A DNA stretch of 64,000 bases, from positions 1 through 64,000 of the forward strand of contig CAMBLO010000006.1 in assembly GCA_945868505.1 (NCBI GenBank), written 5' to 3'. Of this stretch, positions 8,204 through 17,575 are shown piece by piece. The position numbers and the translations under genes were made by a program. The DNA comes from an uncultured Clostridia bacterium (GTDB lineage Bacteria > Bacillota > Clostridia > Lachnospirales > Anaerotignaceae). The notes beneath the pieces were generated by a model that saw only the letters and a list, made by a program, of their open reading frames with translations, ran no database searches and had not been told where the DNA came from. Within the stretch, counting starts at the first letter, position 1. Every line of letters begins with the position of its first letter.

Positions 8204-9652
8204 ATGGAAGTTAGAACAAGATTTGCCCCTTCTCCTACGGGGTATATGCATATCGGTAACCTGCGTACCGCTCTTTATGAATATCTGATTGCAAAATCTC
8301 AGGGTGGGAAATTCATCCTGCGTATCGAAGATACAGACCAGGGCCGTCTGGTGGAAGGCTCTGTAGATGTCATCTATAAAACCATGCAGATGACAGGTCT
8401 GCAGCATGATGAAGGCCCTGATGTGGGCGGCGATTATGGCCCTTATGTGCAGAGCGAACGTATGGGCATGTATATGAAATACGCATTGGAGCTGGTAGAA
8501 AAGGGCGAAGCCTACTATTGCTTCTGCACCAAGGAAAGACTGGAAAGCCTGAAGGAAAGCAACGCAGAGGGTGCTGCTTTCGCAAAATATGACCGTCACT
8601 GCTTGGGTCTGTCCAAGGAAGAAGTACAGGCAAAGCTGGATGCCGGAGAACCCTTCGTTATCCGCCAGAAAATGCCTGATACAGGCACAACCTCCTTCAG
8701 CGATGTTGTTTATGGCGATATCACCGTAGACAATGCGGAACTGGACGACCAGATTTTGATGAAGGCCGATGGTTTCCCCACCTATAACTTTGCAAACGTT
8801 GTGGATGACCACCTGATGAATATCACTCATGTTGTTCGCGGCAGCGAATACCTGTCCTCCACACCCAAGTACAACCTGCTTTACAAGGCATTTGGCTGGG
8901 AACCTCCCGTATATGTGCATCTGCCTGCAGTTATGAGAGACGCACACCATAAGCTGTCCAAACGCCACGGCGATAAATCCTTCGAGGATTTGGTAAACGA
9001 AGGCTATGTAGTAGAAGCCATCGTGAACTACATCGCTCTCTTGGGCTGGAGCCCTTCCGACAACACAGAAATCTTCTCTCTGAAGGAACTGGAAGAGAAA
9101 TTCGATATCGCTGGCTTAAGCAAATCTCCTTCCATCTTCGATATCAAGAAGCTGACATGGATGAACAGCGAATACTTGAAAGCCATGGATTTCGATAAAT
9201 ATTTCGAACTGGCAAGACCCAAGCTGGAAGAAGCACTGGCTGGTACAGACCTTGACCTGAAAAAGATTGCCGCTCTGCTGCAGAAACGTCTGGAAACATT
9301 GAACGATATCCCCGGTCTGGTTGCTTTCTTCAAGGAACTGCCCGAATACGGCACAGAGCTGTATACCCATAAGAAAATGAAAACAAATGACGAGATTGCA
9401 TTGGCATCCCTGCAGGCGGCTCTGCCTGTACTGGAAAACCTGCCTGATTGGAACGAAACTGCCATCCATGACAGCCTGATGGCTTTGGTTGGCGAACTGG
9501 GCATCAAGAATGGTCAGCTTTTGTGGCCCGTGAGAACAGCCCTTTCCGGCGAACCCACATCCCCCGGCGGTGCTATGGAATTGGCAGATATTCTGGGAAG
9601 AGAAGAATCCATCCGCAGAATCAAAAAAGGCATCGAACTGCTGAGCAAATAA
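8204..9652 (+). CDS. gltX: Glutamate--tRNA ligase
   Basis: 482 aa class I aminoacyl-tRNA synthetase that charges tRNA-Glu in the cytoplasm. The HIGH-like motif HIGN is in the first 20 residues and the KMSKS-like motif KLSKR is at about 250-254. The all-helical anticodon-binding domain fills the C-terminal third. ATG 8204 follows GAAAGGAAG; an in-frame ATG at 8171 lacks a site and would add 11 non-conserved residues. Monocistronic, closed by a terminator. The sequence does not show whether it is discriminating or also charges tRNA-Gln. Confidence 0.97.
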   Translation: MEVRTRFAPSPTGYMHIGNLRTALYEYLIAKSQGGKFILRIEDTDQGRLVEGSVDVIYKTMQMTGLQHDEGPDVGGDYGPYVQSERMGMYMKYALELVEKGEAYYCFCTKERLESLKESNAEGAAFAKYDRHCLGLSKEEVQAKLDAGEPFVIRQKMPDTGTTSFSDVVYGDITVDNAELDDQILMKADGFPTYNFANVVDDHLMNITHVVRGSEYLSSTPKYNLLYKAFGWEPPVYVHLPAVMRDAHHKLSKRHGDKSFEDLVNEGYVVEAIVNYIALLGWSPSDNTEIFSLKELEEKFDIAGLSKSPSIFDIKKLTWMNSEYLKAMDFDKYFELARPKLEEALAGTDLDLKKIAALLQKRLETLNDIPGLVAFFKELPEYGTELYTHKKMKTNDEIALASLQAALPVLENLPDWNETAIHDSLMALVGELGIKNGQLLWPVRTALSGEPTSPGGAMELADILGREESIRRIKKGIELLSK

Positions 9653-9662
9653 AAAAAGAACG

Positions 9663-9693
9663 AAGGAACGGAGAAAAAATCCGTTCCTTTTCT
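9663..9693 (+). terminator. Terminator of gltX
   Basis: AAGGAACGGA and TCCGTTCCTT form a 10-bp stem ending in T residues. Confidence 0.85.
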
Positions 9694-9861
9694 TATGTTC
9701 ATAAATTATTCAGGATTTCTTAAAAAAATCGTTGGTTTTTGTACAAATACCATTCAAAAAGCTATGATAAGATAAGAATATCAAAAGGAACAGACCACCT
9801 TTTGAAAACATAGGATACCCCCTCCCTTTTAAATTGTAAAAACATAAAAAGCAGTAAAAAA

Positions 9862-9909
9862 AGAGAAGAGACAAACGGATTTGCAAGGTTTGTCAATTCT
9901 CTTTTTTTC
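9862..9909. terminator. Bidirectional hairpin below the YtxH-like gene
   Basis: AGAGAAGAGACAAAC pairs with GTTTGTCAATTCTCT with an internal mismatch; A and T runs flank it on both sides. It would end the leftward small gene at 9938. The stretch 9694-9861 shows no convincing gene. Confidence 0.7.
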
Positions 9910-9937
9910 ATGGAGATTTACAGATGTTTTTGAACCA

Positions 9938-10108
9938 TCAAGGCATCATGCTGTCCATCATATCATCAATGGCTTCTTCCGCCTTTGCTACCATCTTTTT
10001 GCCTTTTTTTGCGACCTTCTGATAGGTTCTTTTGTCCTTCATCATATAGCCGATGCCTGCCATAGTCATAGCACCGCCGATGAGCATACCTGTGGTGAAT
10101 TTATTCAT
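9938..10108 (-). CDS. Small YtxH-like membrane protein
   Basis: 56 aa on the minus strand, ATG at 10108 and TGA at 9938-9940, with the strong site AAAGGAGG just upstream. Residues about 4-23 are a glycine-rich hydrophobic segment (GMLIGGAMTMAGIGYMM), followed by a lysine-rich amphipathic helix and an acidic Asp/Met end (EEAIDDMMDSMMP). This matches the layout of YtxH/general-stress small membrane proteins. The function is not known. Confidence 0.75.
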   Translation of the reverse strand: MNKFTTGMLIGGAMTMAGIGYMMKDKRTYQKVAKKGKKMVAKAEEAIDDMMDSMMP

Positions 10109-10194
10109 AGTATCCCTCCTTTGATATGGTTAGTATGAGCCGAAAAGAACGGTTTATCCTGCCGGAACGATTTATTTTTCAGGAAAAGGTTTTG

Positions 10195-10223
10195 TTGACT
10201 TTGTGGAAAGAATATCGTATAAT
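10195..10223 (+). promoter_or_regulatory. Promoter of the PTS EIIC-like gene
   Basis: TTGACT at 10195-10200 and TATAAT at 10218-10223 with a 17-nt spacer. Confidence 0.8.
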
Positions 10224-10272
10224 ACGAAAGGTGTCTTGTCATCTGTAAGGTAATGTAGTAAAGGAGTAAAAA

Positions 10273-11349
10273 ATGGAAAATTCAAACAAAAAAGGGTTCA
10301 AAGCCTTTTTAGCAAAAAAAGACATCGTTTTTTCAGCAAAACGATACGGTATCGACGCATTAGGGGCTATGGCGCAGGGGCTTTTTGCATCTCTGCTTAT
10401 CGGCACCATTTTGAAAACACTGGGACAGCAGCTCGCCATTGAAACTCTGGTGGAGATTGGTGCCTTTGCCCAGAGCGGGACAGGCCCTGCCATGGCGGTT
10501 GCCATCGGGTATGCCTTGAAATGTCCCCCTTTGGTACTGTTTTCCCTGATTGCCGTGGGCGGTGCAGCCAACCAATTGGGCGGCGCAGGCGGCCCTCTGG
10601 CAGTACTTGTGGTAACCATCTTTGCGGCAGAATTTGGTAAGCTGGTTTCCAAAGAAACAAAAGTAGATATTATCGTGACACCTTCTGTTACCATTTGCGT
10701 GGGCGTATTGCTTTCCATGTGGTGGGCACCTTCCATCGGTGCAGCGGCAAGTGCCGTGGGCAATGCCATCAAATGGGCAACAGAATTGCAGCCCTTCTTT
10801 ATGGGCATCGTTGTTTCCGTTATCGTGGGGATGGCGCTGACCCTGCCCATCAGCAGTGCGGCGATCTGTGCGGCACTGGGGCTGACGGGCTTGGCAGGCG
10901 GTGCGGCTGTAGCAGGCTGCTGTGCCCAGATGGTAGGCTTTGCTGTCATGAGCTTCAAAGAAAACAAATGGGGCGGTTTGCTGGCACAGGGGATTGGTAC
11001 TTCTATGCTGCAGGTGCCTAATATCATGAAAAATCCCCGTATCTGGCTGCCTCCAACATTGGCTTCTGCCATCACAGGGCCCATTGCAACCTGCATCTTC
11101 CACATGGAAATGAACGGCGACGCTGTTGCGGCAGGCATGGGCACTTGCGGTCTGGTAGGGCAGATCGGCGTGTATACAGGCTGGCTGAATGATATTGCCG
11201 GCGGTGCAAAGGCGGCGATCACAGCTATGGATTGGATGGGCATGGGCTTGGTATGCTTCCTTCTGCCGGCGGTACTGTCTTGGGTGATTGCGTATTTCAT
11301 GCGCAAGGCAGGCTGGATCAAAGAAAACGACCTGAAATTAGACCTTTAA
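10273..11349 (+). CDS. PTS EIIC_2-type membrane protein
   Basis: 358 aa, eight to ten membrane spans, rich in Gly/Ala, of the PF13303 type that is annotated as a phosphotransferase system EIIC. No EIIA, EIIB or sugar-metabolism gene adjoins it, so it may be a stand-alone transporter or use distant EII partners. Preceded by a consensus promoter and followed 1 nt after its stop by a double-hairpin element. Confidence 0.8.
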   Translation: MENSNKKGFKAFLAKKDIVFSAKRYGIDALGAMAQGLFASLLIGTILKTLGQQLAIETLVEIGAFAQSGTGPAMAVAIGYALKCPPLVLFSLIAVGGAANQLGGAGGPLAVLVVTIFAAEFGKLVSKETKVDIIVTPSVTICVGVLLSMWWAPSIGAAASAVGNAIKWATELQPFFMGIVVSVIVGMALTLPISSAAICAALGLTGLAGGAAVAGCCAQMVGFAVMSFKENKWGGLLAQGIGTSMLQVPNIMKNPRIWLPPTLASAITGPIATCIFHMEMNGDAVAAGMGTCGLVGQIGVYTGWLNDIAGGAKAAITAMDWMGMGLVCFLLPAVLSWVIAYFMRKAGWIKENDLKLDL

Positions 11350-11350
11350 G

Positions 11351-11403
11351 ACCTTGGGGGCTTTGCCCCCAATACCCCCACCAGGAGCTCAGCCCCTGGA
11401 CCC
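11351..11403 (+). repeat. Post-stop double-hairpin element, copy A
   Basis: Begins 1 nt after the TAA of the PTS gene. Hairpin 1 is TTGGGGGCTTTGCCCCCAA, followed by a C-rich spacer, a weaker hairpin CCAGG/CCTGG, and the conserved end GACCC (here GGACCC). It is oriented with the upstream gene. Confidence 0.75.
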
Positions 11404-11409
11404 GAATTT

Positions 11410-11445
11410 AAAAAAGCGATTTTCCTATGGGAAAATCGCTTTTTT
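11410..11445. terminator. Terminator between element copies A and G
   Basis: AAAAAAGCGATTTTCC and GGAAAATCGCTTTTTT form a long symmetric stem between convergent genes. A near-identical stem occurs at 32129-32166 in the same relative position. Confidence 0.85.
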
Positions 11446-11457
11446 GTTTAAAGTTTA

Positions 11458-11508
11458 GGTCAAGCCTTTTTAAAGGCTTGTGGGGTGCAGGGGCAAAGCC
11501 CCGCAGGT
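11458..11508 (-). repeat. Post-stop double-hairpin element, copy G (minus strand)
   Basis: Read leftward it starts 1 nt after the DUF1015 stop: ACCTGCGGGGCTTTGCCCC, a spacer, the hairpin CAAGCC/GGCTTG, then GACC. The inner 37 bp at 11450-11486 match 43957-43993 with a single difference. Confidence 0.75.
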
Positions 11509-11509
11509 T

Positions 11510-12757
11510 TTAGCCTAAATCATGAATAAACAGACCGCTTCTCAGTTTGGGCTCGAACCATGTGGACTTGGGCGGCATGGTCATGCCTTCATCCGCCACA
11601 TCCATCAGTTCCGCCATGGAAGTGGGGAACATGGAGAATGCCAGCTTCATTTCGCCGTTGTCAACCCTTCTTTCCAGTTCCTTTAACCCGCGGATACCGC
11701 CCACAAAATCAATTCGTTTATCCGTTCTGGGGTCGCCAATGGCAAGAACAGGCTCCAGCAGTTCCTTTTGCAGGATGGAAACATCCAGACCCAGTACAGG
11801 GTCATCGGTGATGATTTCTTCCTTGGCTGTCATTTTGAACCATTTGCCTTCCAAATACAGCCCGAAGGTGTGGATTTCCTCGGGCTTGTAAGGACCATCG
11901 CCGTTATAAGGCTCTACGATAAATTTCTTACCGATTTCTTCTAAGAACCCAACGGCATCATAGCCATTCAGGTCTTTTACCACACGGTTGTAGTCCATGA
12001 TATACAAATCATCTGCCGCAAAGAGTACGGACAGATAATAGTTGAATTCTTCCTCGCCGGTGTAATCGGGCTTTGCTTCTCTGCGTTTCAAGGCAACCTT
12101 TACGGCGGAAGCGTTTCTGTGGTGACCATCAGCAATGTAGAGATTCTTTACATTCTGGAAGGACTGCACCAGCATACCGATTTCCGTATCGCTGTCGATG
12201 ACCCAAACAGTGTGACCGATGCCATCCTCGGAAACGAAATCATACACAGGGGGCACTGCGGCTATCCAGCCGTCGATGATGGCTTTGGCATCGGGATTTT
12301 CTTTGTAGGCAAGGAAAATCGGGCCTGTATTGGCGTTCAGGGTATCCACATGGCGGATACGGTCGGCTTCTTTGTCTGCACGGGTCAGCTCATGTTTTTT
12401 GATGGTGCCGTCAATATATTCATCTACGGAAGTACAGCAGACCAGACCAGTCTGGCTCTTGCCGTTCATGGTCAGGCGATAGATATACAGGTTGGGCAGT
12501 AAGTCCTGTCCCATGACACCGTTTGCCACCATGTTTTCCAGATTTTCCTTTGCCTTTGCGTAGACCTCGGGGCTATAAAGATCTGTGCCCACGGGTAGGT
12601 CTACCTCTGCTTTGTCTACATGGAGGAAGGACCAGGGTTTGTCCTTCACCATTTCTCTTGCTTCTTCGCTGTTCATTACATCATAGGGCAGTGCCGCCAC
12701 ATCTTTTGCGTAATTTGCCGCAGGGCGGATGGCCATAAAAGGTCTGATGGTTGCCAT
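11510..12757 (-). CDS. DUF1015 family protein
   Basis: 415 aa, full length for DUF1015 (PF06245). Conserved blocks seen are the N-terminal AALPYDVMN, a TRADKEADR region, and ADGHHRNASA in the middle. The GHHR-type motif recalls the GxHR of ParB/sulfiredoxin-fold proteins, a group that includes the free-serine kinases SerK and SbnI. This last gene of the serC-serA operon fits a serine-linked role, but that is inference. A strong ribosome binding site precedes it, and 16 nt separate it from the upstream small membrane protein gene. Confidence 0.85.
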   Translation of the reverse strand: MATIRPFMAIRPAANYAKDVAALPYDVMNSEEAREMVKDKPWSFLHVDKAEVDLPVGTDLYSPEVYAKAKENLENMVANGVMGQDLLPNLYIYRLTMNGKSQTGLVCCTSVDEYIDGTIKKHELTRADKEADRIRHVDTLNANTGPIFLAYKENPDAKAIIDGWIAAVPPVYDFVSEDGIGHTVWVIDSDTEIGMLVQSFQNVKNLYIADGHHRNASAVKVALKRREAKPDYTGEEEFNYYLSVLFAADDLYIMDYNRVVKDLNGYDAVGFLEEIGKKFIVEPYNGDGPYKPEEIHTFGLYLEGKWFKMTAKEEIITDDPVLGLDVSILQKELLEPVLAIGDPRTDKRIDFVGGIRGLKELERRVDNGEMKLAFSMFPTSMAELMDVADEGMTMPPKSTWFEPKLRSGLFIHDLG

Positions 12758-12773
12758 AGGGAGTCCTCCTTAT

Positions 12774-13196
12774 TTAAAAACGTTTCATGATGCGCTTCTG
12801 TTTTAATGATTTTTTCCAGCTGCTATCCCATTTACTGCTGATGCTGTAATCATCATCAGCAATACTGATATAGGAGAATTTTTCGACCTGCAGGATATGT
12901 CCCTGAGGTTGTCCATATGCATCGTTGAAATTTGTATACAGATCATCTGTTAGCTCAAATCTCTGGGTGCAGGTACGTTTGCCTTCTATCTTTATCGTGC
13001 CGTCAAAAAGATCATCACTCAATAGATACGTATAGTATGTACCAGAGATGGTGACATTTATGATTTCTCCTGTTTCATACTCCGTACAGGGAAGCGTTTT
13101 ATGGAGCGTTGTTTTCGCAGGAATAAGATAAATGGCGAAAACTACAAAAATTGCAGCAACAAGGATGCACAAAAAATGCGTCTTTTTAAAAATCAT
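12774..13196 (-). CDS. Hypothetical single-TM protein in the serine operon
   Basis: 140 aa. One N-terminal membrane span (about residues 7-26) acts as signal anchor; the rest is polar, with many Tyr, Asp and Thr and a basic C-terminus. I recognise no domain. It lies between serA and the DUF1015 gene with short gaps, so it is co-transcribed. It is more AT-rich than its neighbours, which suggests a later insertion into the operon. Confidence 0.7.
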   Translation of the reverse strand: MIFKKTHFLCILVAAIFVVFAIYLIPAKTTLHKTLPCTEYETGEIINVTISGTYYTYLLSDDLFDGTIKIEGKRTCTQRFELTDDLYTNFNDAYGQPQGHILQVEKFSYISIADDDYSISSKWDSSWKKSLKQKRIMKRF

Positions 13197-13220
13197 ATTT
13201 TTTATCCTTCCGAAGGGGTG

Positions 13221-14396
13221 TTATTCCAGGATACGTACCTTAATAACAGTATTGATGGCGTACAAGTCATCGATCATATCCTGCACATTCTCAGGTAGAT
13301 TATCGCATACGACAATGTTATATGCAAGGTCGCCTTTGGAGTTGTTTACCAGTTTATCTATATTGACACGATATTTGGTGAAAACAGCACCCAGCTGACC
13401 AATCATGTTGACGATATTTTTATGGGAAATCGCGATACGGGGCTTGCCGTTATAGGGCACCACGCAGTTGGGGAAGTTTACGGAATTTTTGATATTGCCG
13501 TAAATCAGATATTCTCTGATTTCCTGTGCCGCCATGATGGCGCAGTTTTCTTCGCTTTCGGGAGTGGAAGCACCCAAGTGGGGAGTCACGATGATGTTCC
13601 AAGGGTCGCCCAACAGGTCTTCGCTGGGGAAGTCTGTCATATAGCGGGCGATAATGCCGTCTGCGATGGCTTTTTTCAATGCGTTGTTGTCTACCAGACC
13701 GCCCCGGGCAAAGTTCAGCAGTCTTGCCCCGGGTTTTGTTACGGAGAACAGCTTTTCATCAAAGGTATTTCTTGTTTTGTCGTTCAGAGGGATATGTAAT
13801 GTGATGTAATCGCTCTTGGAAACCAGTTCTTCCATGGATTCTTCATGTTCTACGGCAGGGGACAGATGCCATGCACTTTCCAGAGACAGGAAAGGGTCAT
13901 AGCCGATAACGTTCATGCCCAAATCCAGTGCTGCATTGGCAACCTGTACGCCGATAGCACCCAGACCGATGACACCCAATGTTTTTCCGGCAATTTCAGG
14001 GCCTGTATATTTCTTTTTGCCTGCTTCTACGGCTTTTTCAACGTCCTCGCCGCTGTCCTTCAGGGTCTGTACCCAGTTTGCGCCGGCAATGATGCGTCTG
14101 GAGGATGCGAACAGGGCAGCCAGCACCAGTTCCTTTACGGCATTGGCATTGGCACCGGGGGTATTGAATACAGGCACGCCCATTTCCGTGCAGCGGTCGA
14201 TGGGGATGTTGTTGGTGCCTGCGCCTGCACGGGCCACCGCCAGCAGACCTTTGTTCAGCTCCATTTTGTGCATATCAAAGCTCCGCAGGATAATGCCCTC
14301 GGGGTCTTCTGCGTTGTTGTCTACGACGAAGTTGTTTTCGGGCAGCTTTGCCAGTCCTGTTTCAGCGATGTTATTCAGAGTACGAATGGTATACAT
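13221..14396 (-). CDS. serA: D-3-phosphoglycerate dehydrogenase
   Basis: 391 aa, the short form. It oxidises 3-phosphoglycerate to 3-phosphohydroxypyruvate, the first step of serine synthesis. The Rossmann motif GVIGLGAIG lies near residue 145. Catalytic-type residues follow: Arg in NFARGG and His in TPHLGAST. A C-terminal ACT domain (from about 320) probably gives serine feedback control; the extra ASB domain of the longest enzymes is absent. It lies 75 nt downstream of serC behind a hairpin. Confidence 0.95.
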   Translation of the reverse strand: MYTIRTLNNIAETGLAKLPENNFVVDNNAEDPEGIILRSFDMHKMELNKGLLAVARAGAGTNNIPIDRCTEMGVPVFNTPGANANAVKELVLAALFASSRRIIAGANWVQTLKDSGEDVEKAVEAGKKKYTGPEIAGKTLGVIGLGAIGVQVANAALDLGMNVIGYDPFLSLESAWHLSPAVEHEESMEELVSKSDYITLHIPLNDKTRNTFDEKLFSVTKPGARLLNFARGGLVDNNALKKAIADGIIARYMTDFPSEDLLGDPWNIIVTPHLGASTPESEENCAIMAAQEIREYLIYGNIKNSVNFPNCVVPYNGKPRIAISHKNIVNMIGQLGAVFTKYRVNIDKLVNNSKGDLAYNIVVCDNLPENVQDMIDDLYAINTVIKVRILE

Positions 14397-14442
14397 ATAT
14401 CTATTCTCCTTTTTCTATTTTATATATGGTCTATATACGCCA

Positions 14443-14466
14443 AAAGGGCCGCTTTCACGACCCTTC
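14443..14466 (-). terminator. Hairpin between serC and serA
   Basis: On the minus strand AAGGGTCG and CGGCCCTT pair around a short loop, followed by TTGG rather than a long U run. It is probably a partial terminator or processing stem that lowers serA expression relative to serC. Confidence 0.5.
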
Positions 14467-14471
14467 CGAAA

Positions 14472-15557
14472 TCATTTGTTTTCTATCTCGAATTTCTTCA
14501 TGAATTCCACTAATTTTTCTACACCTTCCACGGGCATGGCGTTATACATACTAGCACGCATACCGCCGACGGTGCGGTGACCTTTCAGGTTTTCAAAGCC
14601 CTGTGCCTTGGCTTCCTGAATGAATTTGGCGTTCAGTTCTTCCGTAGGCAGAACGAAGGGCGCATTCATCAGGGAACGGTCTTTCTTTACAACAGTACCT
14701 TTGAACAGTTCCGACTGGTCTAAGAAATCATAGAGGATGCCAGCCTTATGTTCATTGATTTTCTGCAGAGCCGCAACGCCGCCCTGTCTCTTCACCCAAT
14801 CGAATACCAAACCCATAAAGTAGATGCCGTAGGTAGGGGGTGTGTTGTAAAGGGAATTATTTTCTGCGTGGATATCATAACGCAGCATGGTCGGTGTGAA
14901 ATCCATGGCGTTGCCCAACAGGTCTTCTCTCACGATGACGACTGTTACGCCGGCGGGGCCTAAGTTTTTCTGGGCCCCTGCGAACAGCAGACCGAATTTG
15001 GTAATATCGATTTCCTGAGAGAGGATGGAAGAGGACATATCGCCCACCAGAGGCACATTGCCTGTATCGGGCAGTTCCGTCCAGCGTGTGCCGTAAATGG
15101 TGTTGTTCAGTGTGATATAGAAATAATCCGCTTCGGGGTCGAATTTGGATTTATCCAGTTCGGGGATGTGGTCGAAGGTGGAATCTGCTGAGGAAGCAAC
15201 GATGTTGACTTTGCCATAGCGTTTTGCTTCTTCTGCCGCTTTTTTCGCCCACTGGCCTGTGATGACATAATCCGCTTTGTTGTTTTTGTTCATCAGGTTC
15301 ATGGGAATCATGGCAAACTGGGTTGAGCCGCCGCCCTGCAGGAACAAAATCTTGTAGTTATCGGGGATATGCATCAATTCTTTGAGATCAGCCTTTGCTT
15401 TTTCCAAAATAGATTCGAAAACTTTTGAACGGTGGCTCATCTCCATCACTGACATACCCGCTGAAGGGTAACAAACCAGCTCGCGCTGTGCCTGTTCCAG
15501 AACTTCCAAGGGCAGCATGGAAGGACCTGCTGAGAAATTGTATACTCTTTTTTCCAT
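14472..15557 (-). CDS. serC: Phosphoserine aminotransferase
   Basis: 361 aa PLP enzyme of class V fold. It transaminates 3-phosphohydroxypyruvate with glutamate to phosphoserine. The start YNFSAGPSMLP is typical, and the PLP lysine sits in GAQKNLGPAG near residue 200. First gene of the leftward operon serC-serA-small membrane protein-DUF1015. No serB phosphatase is present in the window. Confidence 0.96.
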   Translation of the reverse strand: MEKRVYNFSAGPSMLPLEVLEQAQRELVCYPSAGMSVMEMSHRSKVFESILEKAKADLKELMHIPDNYKILFLQGGGSTQFAMIPMNLMNKNNKADYVITGQWAKKAAEEAKRYGKVNIVASSADSTFDHIPELDKSKFDPEADYFYITLNNTIYGTRWTELPDTGNVPLVGDMSSSILSQEIDITKFGLLFAGAQKNLGPAGVTVVIVREDLLGNAMDFTPTMLRYDIHAENNSLYNTPPTYGIYFMGLVFDWVKRQGGVAALQKINEHKAGILYDFLDQSELFKGTVVKKDRSLMNAPFVLPTEELNAKFIQEAKAQGFENLKGHRTVGGMRASMYNAMPVEGVEKLVEFMKKFEIENK

Positions 15558-15625
15558 AGATAAGCCTCCTTATGTATTAAATGACAGACATTTGCCCGCG
15601 CAATACGGACAGTGCCGATAGGGAA

Positions 15626-15653
15626 ATTATAGCACTTTCATCTTTTCCGTCAA
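15626..15653 (-). promoter_or_regulatory. Promoter of the serine operon
   Basis: On the minus strand TTGACG (15653-15648) and TATAAT (15631-15626) are 16 nt apart. The intergenic region 15558-15917 otherwise holds only this and the divergent tetR promoter. Confidence 0.8.
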
Positions 15654-15847
15654 CCGAAAATGGGATTTTTTTCGTCCCACTGAAAAACTTTGGCGGATGG
15701 GGCAAATTTTTTCAAAAGAGAAAAGAAAAGACTGGTAAAATTGACGGACGAATGTCTTTGGATAAAGGACAAAACTGTATTTTGTCTATTGTATACGCAG
15801 AAAAACACAGAAAAATTAGACGAAAACATTCTATTTAACGAAAAGTG

Positions 15848-15876
15848 TTGATTATCTTTTGCAGATGTGCTATCAT
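15848..15876 (+). promoter_or_regulatory. Promoter of the TetR-export operon
   Basis: TTGATT at 15848-15853 and TATCAT at 15871-15876 with a 17-nt spacer, just before the tetR ribosome binding site AAAGGAGG. Confidence 0.65.
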
Positions 15877-15917
15877 ACTTACAAATAAAAGGAGAAAAAT
15901 GGGAAAGGAGGAGAAAA

Positions 15918-16499
15918 ATGATATCAGAGAAGCAGGACCGCAGAGTGAAGCGGAGCAAAGCACTGATGCGGGATGCCCTGATCGGGCTGATGCAGGAAAA
16001 GCCCTTTAGTGAGATCACCGCAAAGGACATTACGGAACGGGCAGATTTGAACCGAGCAACCTTTTATCTTCATTATAATAATGTATTTGGGCTGTTGGAC
16101 GAATTGGAAAATGAGGCAGTAGACGGCTTTGCCCGTATGCTGGAGGAAACGGAAATCCGTCAGGGCGCCCCTTGGGAATATCCCCTGATCGGGCATATCT
16201 GTGATTACATTGTGGAAAATCCTGATCTATGCCGCTGTCTGCTGCTGAATCCCCACAGCGACCGTTTGGCAGAAAAGCTGGCGGAAATCATGAAGCAGAA
16301 GGGACAGAAGGTACGTCAGGAGATGGGGCTGGAGATAGAGACCCATAAAGCCGATTATATCCATCAGTTTATCGCCTGTGGAGCTATGGGCATGGTGAAG
16401 CAGTGGCTGGTGGAGGGGATGCCCCTTTCTAAGGAAGAAATGATGGAATTGGCGGAAAAAATGGTTCGCCCCATTTTTCAGATATTGATTCCATCATAA
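15918..16499 (+). CDS. TetR/AcrR family regulator
   Basis: 193 aa. The N-terminal HTH (about 10-55) reads ITAKDITERADLNRATFYLHY. The C-terminal half fits the TetR_C_8 type of ligand domain found in many Firmicutes regulators. ATG 15918 follows AAAGGAGG; the longer reading frame from 15867 would place the start in the promoter region. It is the first gene of the export operon, which it probably represses until an exported compound binds. Confidence 0.9.
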   Translation: MISEKQDRRVKRSKALMRDALIGLMQEKPFSEITAKDITERADLNRATFYLHYNNVFGLLDELENEAVDGFARMLEETEIRQGAPWEYPLIGHICDYIVENPDLCRCLLLNPHSDRLAEKLAEIMKQKGQKVRQEMGLEIETHKADYIHQFIACGAMGMVKQWLVEGMPLSKEEMMELAEKMVRPIFQILIPS

Positions 16500-16552
16500 T
16501 AGCAGGAATATACAATGATATAAGATAAAAATGTAAAGGAGTATGAGGACAA

Positions 16553-17575
16553 ATGCGGAACGGAAAAAAGACAGTTTTGGCAGTATTGCTGGCAGGCTGC
16601 TGTGCTTTCAGCGGCTGCGGCACCCAGACAGCAGAAGCGGAACAGGCGGAGCAGGGAAATTTTGTGACAGGTACAGTGGAATGTAAAGAGGTTTACGTTC
16701 GTGCGAAAATTCCCGGCTATCTGACAGATATCCCCATTGAGGAAGGGCAGGAGGTCAAAGAAGGCGACCTGCTGTTCTCTACAGACCAGCGGGATGTGCA
16801 GGTAAAACAGACCCAGGCTTCTGCAACGGCCCAGGCGGCAGCAGGGCAGGTGGAAGCAGCGGCAGGACAGGTGCAGGCTGCAAAGAATGCCGTGGAGGCA
16901 GCGGCAGCCGTAGTGGATAAGGCAAATGCTAATGTGCAGCTTTTGGAAACAGAATATGCAAAATATCAGGAATTGTATGCCATGGACGCCGTATCTGAGG
17001 ATAACATGGATAAGCTGGCAACCCAGTTGGAGGCAGCAAAGCTGGATGCACAGGCGGCACTTTCTCAGCAGCAGGCAGCCCAAGGGCAGTATGAAGCGGC
17101 AACAGGACAATATGGAGCGGCAACAGGACAACTGCAGGCAGCCAAGGGCGTTTTGGCAGAGGTGAATTTGAACCTGAGCCAGACTTCCCAGTATGCACCC
17201 TGCAACGGTACGGTTACCATGATCTCCTCTTCCGTAGGGGAACTGATTGGCACAGGTACTACGATCGTAACTTTGACAGATTACGGTGACCGTTGGATCA
17301 TGGCAAATGTGGATGAATATGAGATCGGCAAGCTGCGGATCGGTCAGGAAATTCCCCTGACCAGTAAGGCTTACCCCGACACGGTTTTCCATGGCAAGAT
17401 CGTCAATATCAGCAAAAATCCTGATTTTGCCGTTAAAAAATCTACCAATGAGCTGAACGATCAGGATGTGGTTACATACGCAGTGAAGATCGCCCTTTCC
17501 GGGGAGGATGACATCATGCTTTACCCGGGTATGCTGGTGCGTGTAGACCTGGATAAAGTGGGTGAGGCGCAATGA
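16553..17575 (+). CDS. HlyD/MFP-type adaptor lipoprotein
   Basis: 340 aa. A signal peptide ends in a lipobox-like LAGCCAFSGCG (Cys near 16 or 21), so it is probably a lipoprotein. The domain order is an N-terminal biotinyl-lipoyl half, a long Ala/Gln-rich coiled-coil hairpin at about 85-200 (many AAAGQ-like repeats), the second lipoyl half and a beta-barrel. This is a membrane-fusion adaptor of the YbhG/EmrA kind. Its stop overlaps the first permease gene by 4 nt. Confidence 0.88.
   Translation: MRNGKKTVLAVLLAGCCAFSGCGTQTAEAEQAEQGNFVTGTVECKEVYVRAKIPGYLTDIPIEEGQEVKEGDLLFSTDQRDVQVKQTQASATAQAAAGQVEAAAGQVQAAKNAVEAAAAVVDKANANVQLLETEYAKYQELYAMDAVSEDNMDKLATQLEAAKLDAQAALSQQQAAQGQYEAATGQYGAATGQLQAAKGVLAEVNLNLSQTSQYAPCNGTVTMISSSVGELIGTGTTIVTLTDYGDRWIMANVDEYEIGKLRIGQEIPLTSKAYPDTVFHGKIVNISKNPDFAVKKSTNELNDQDVVTYAVKIALSGEDDIMLYPGMLVRVDLDKVGEAQ

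Noticed and set aside
9730..9832. 33-codon minus-strand frame after GGGAGGGGG
   Set aside because: The ribosome-binding-like sequence is tempting, but the frame ends in the gltX terminator region and codes for a low-complexity Phe/Leu peptide; too weak to list.
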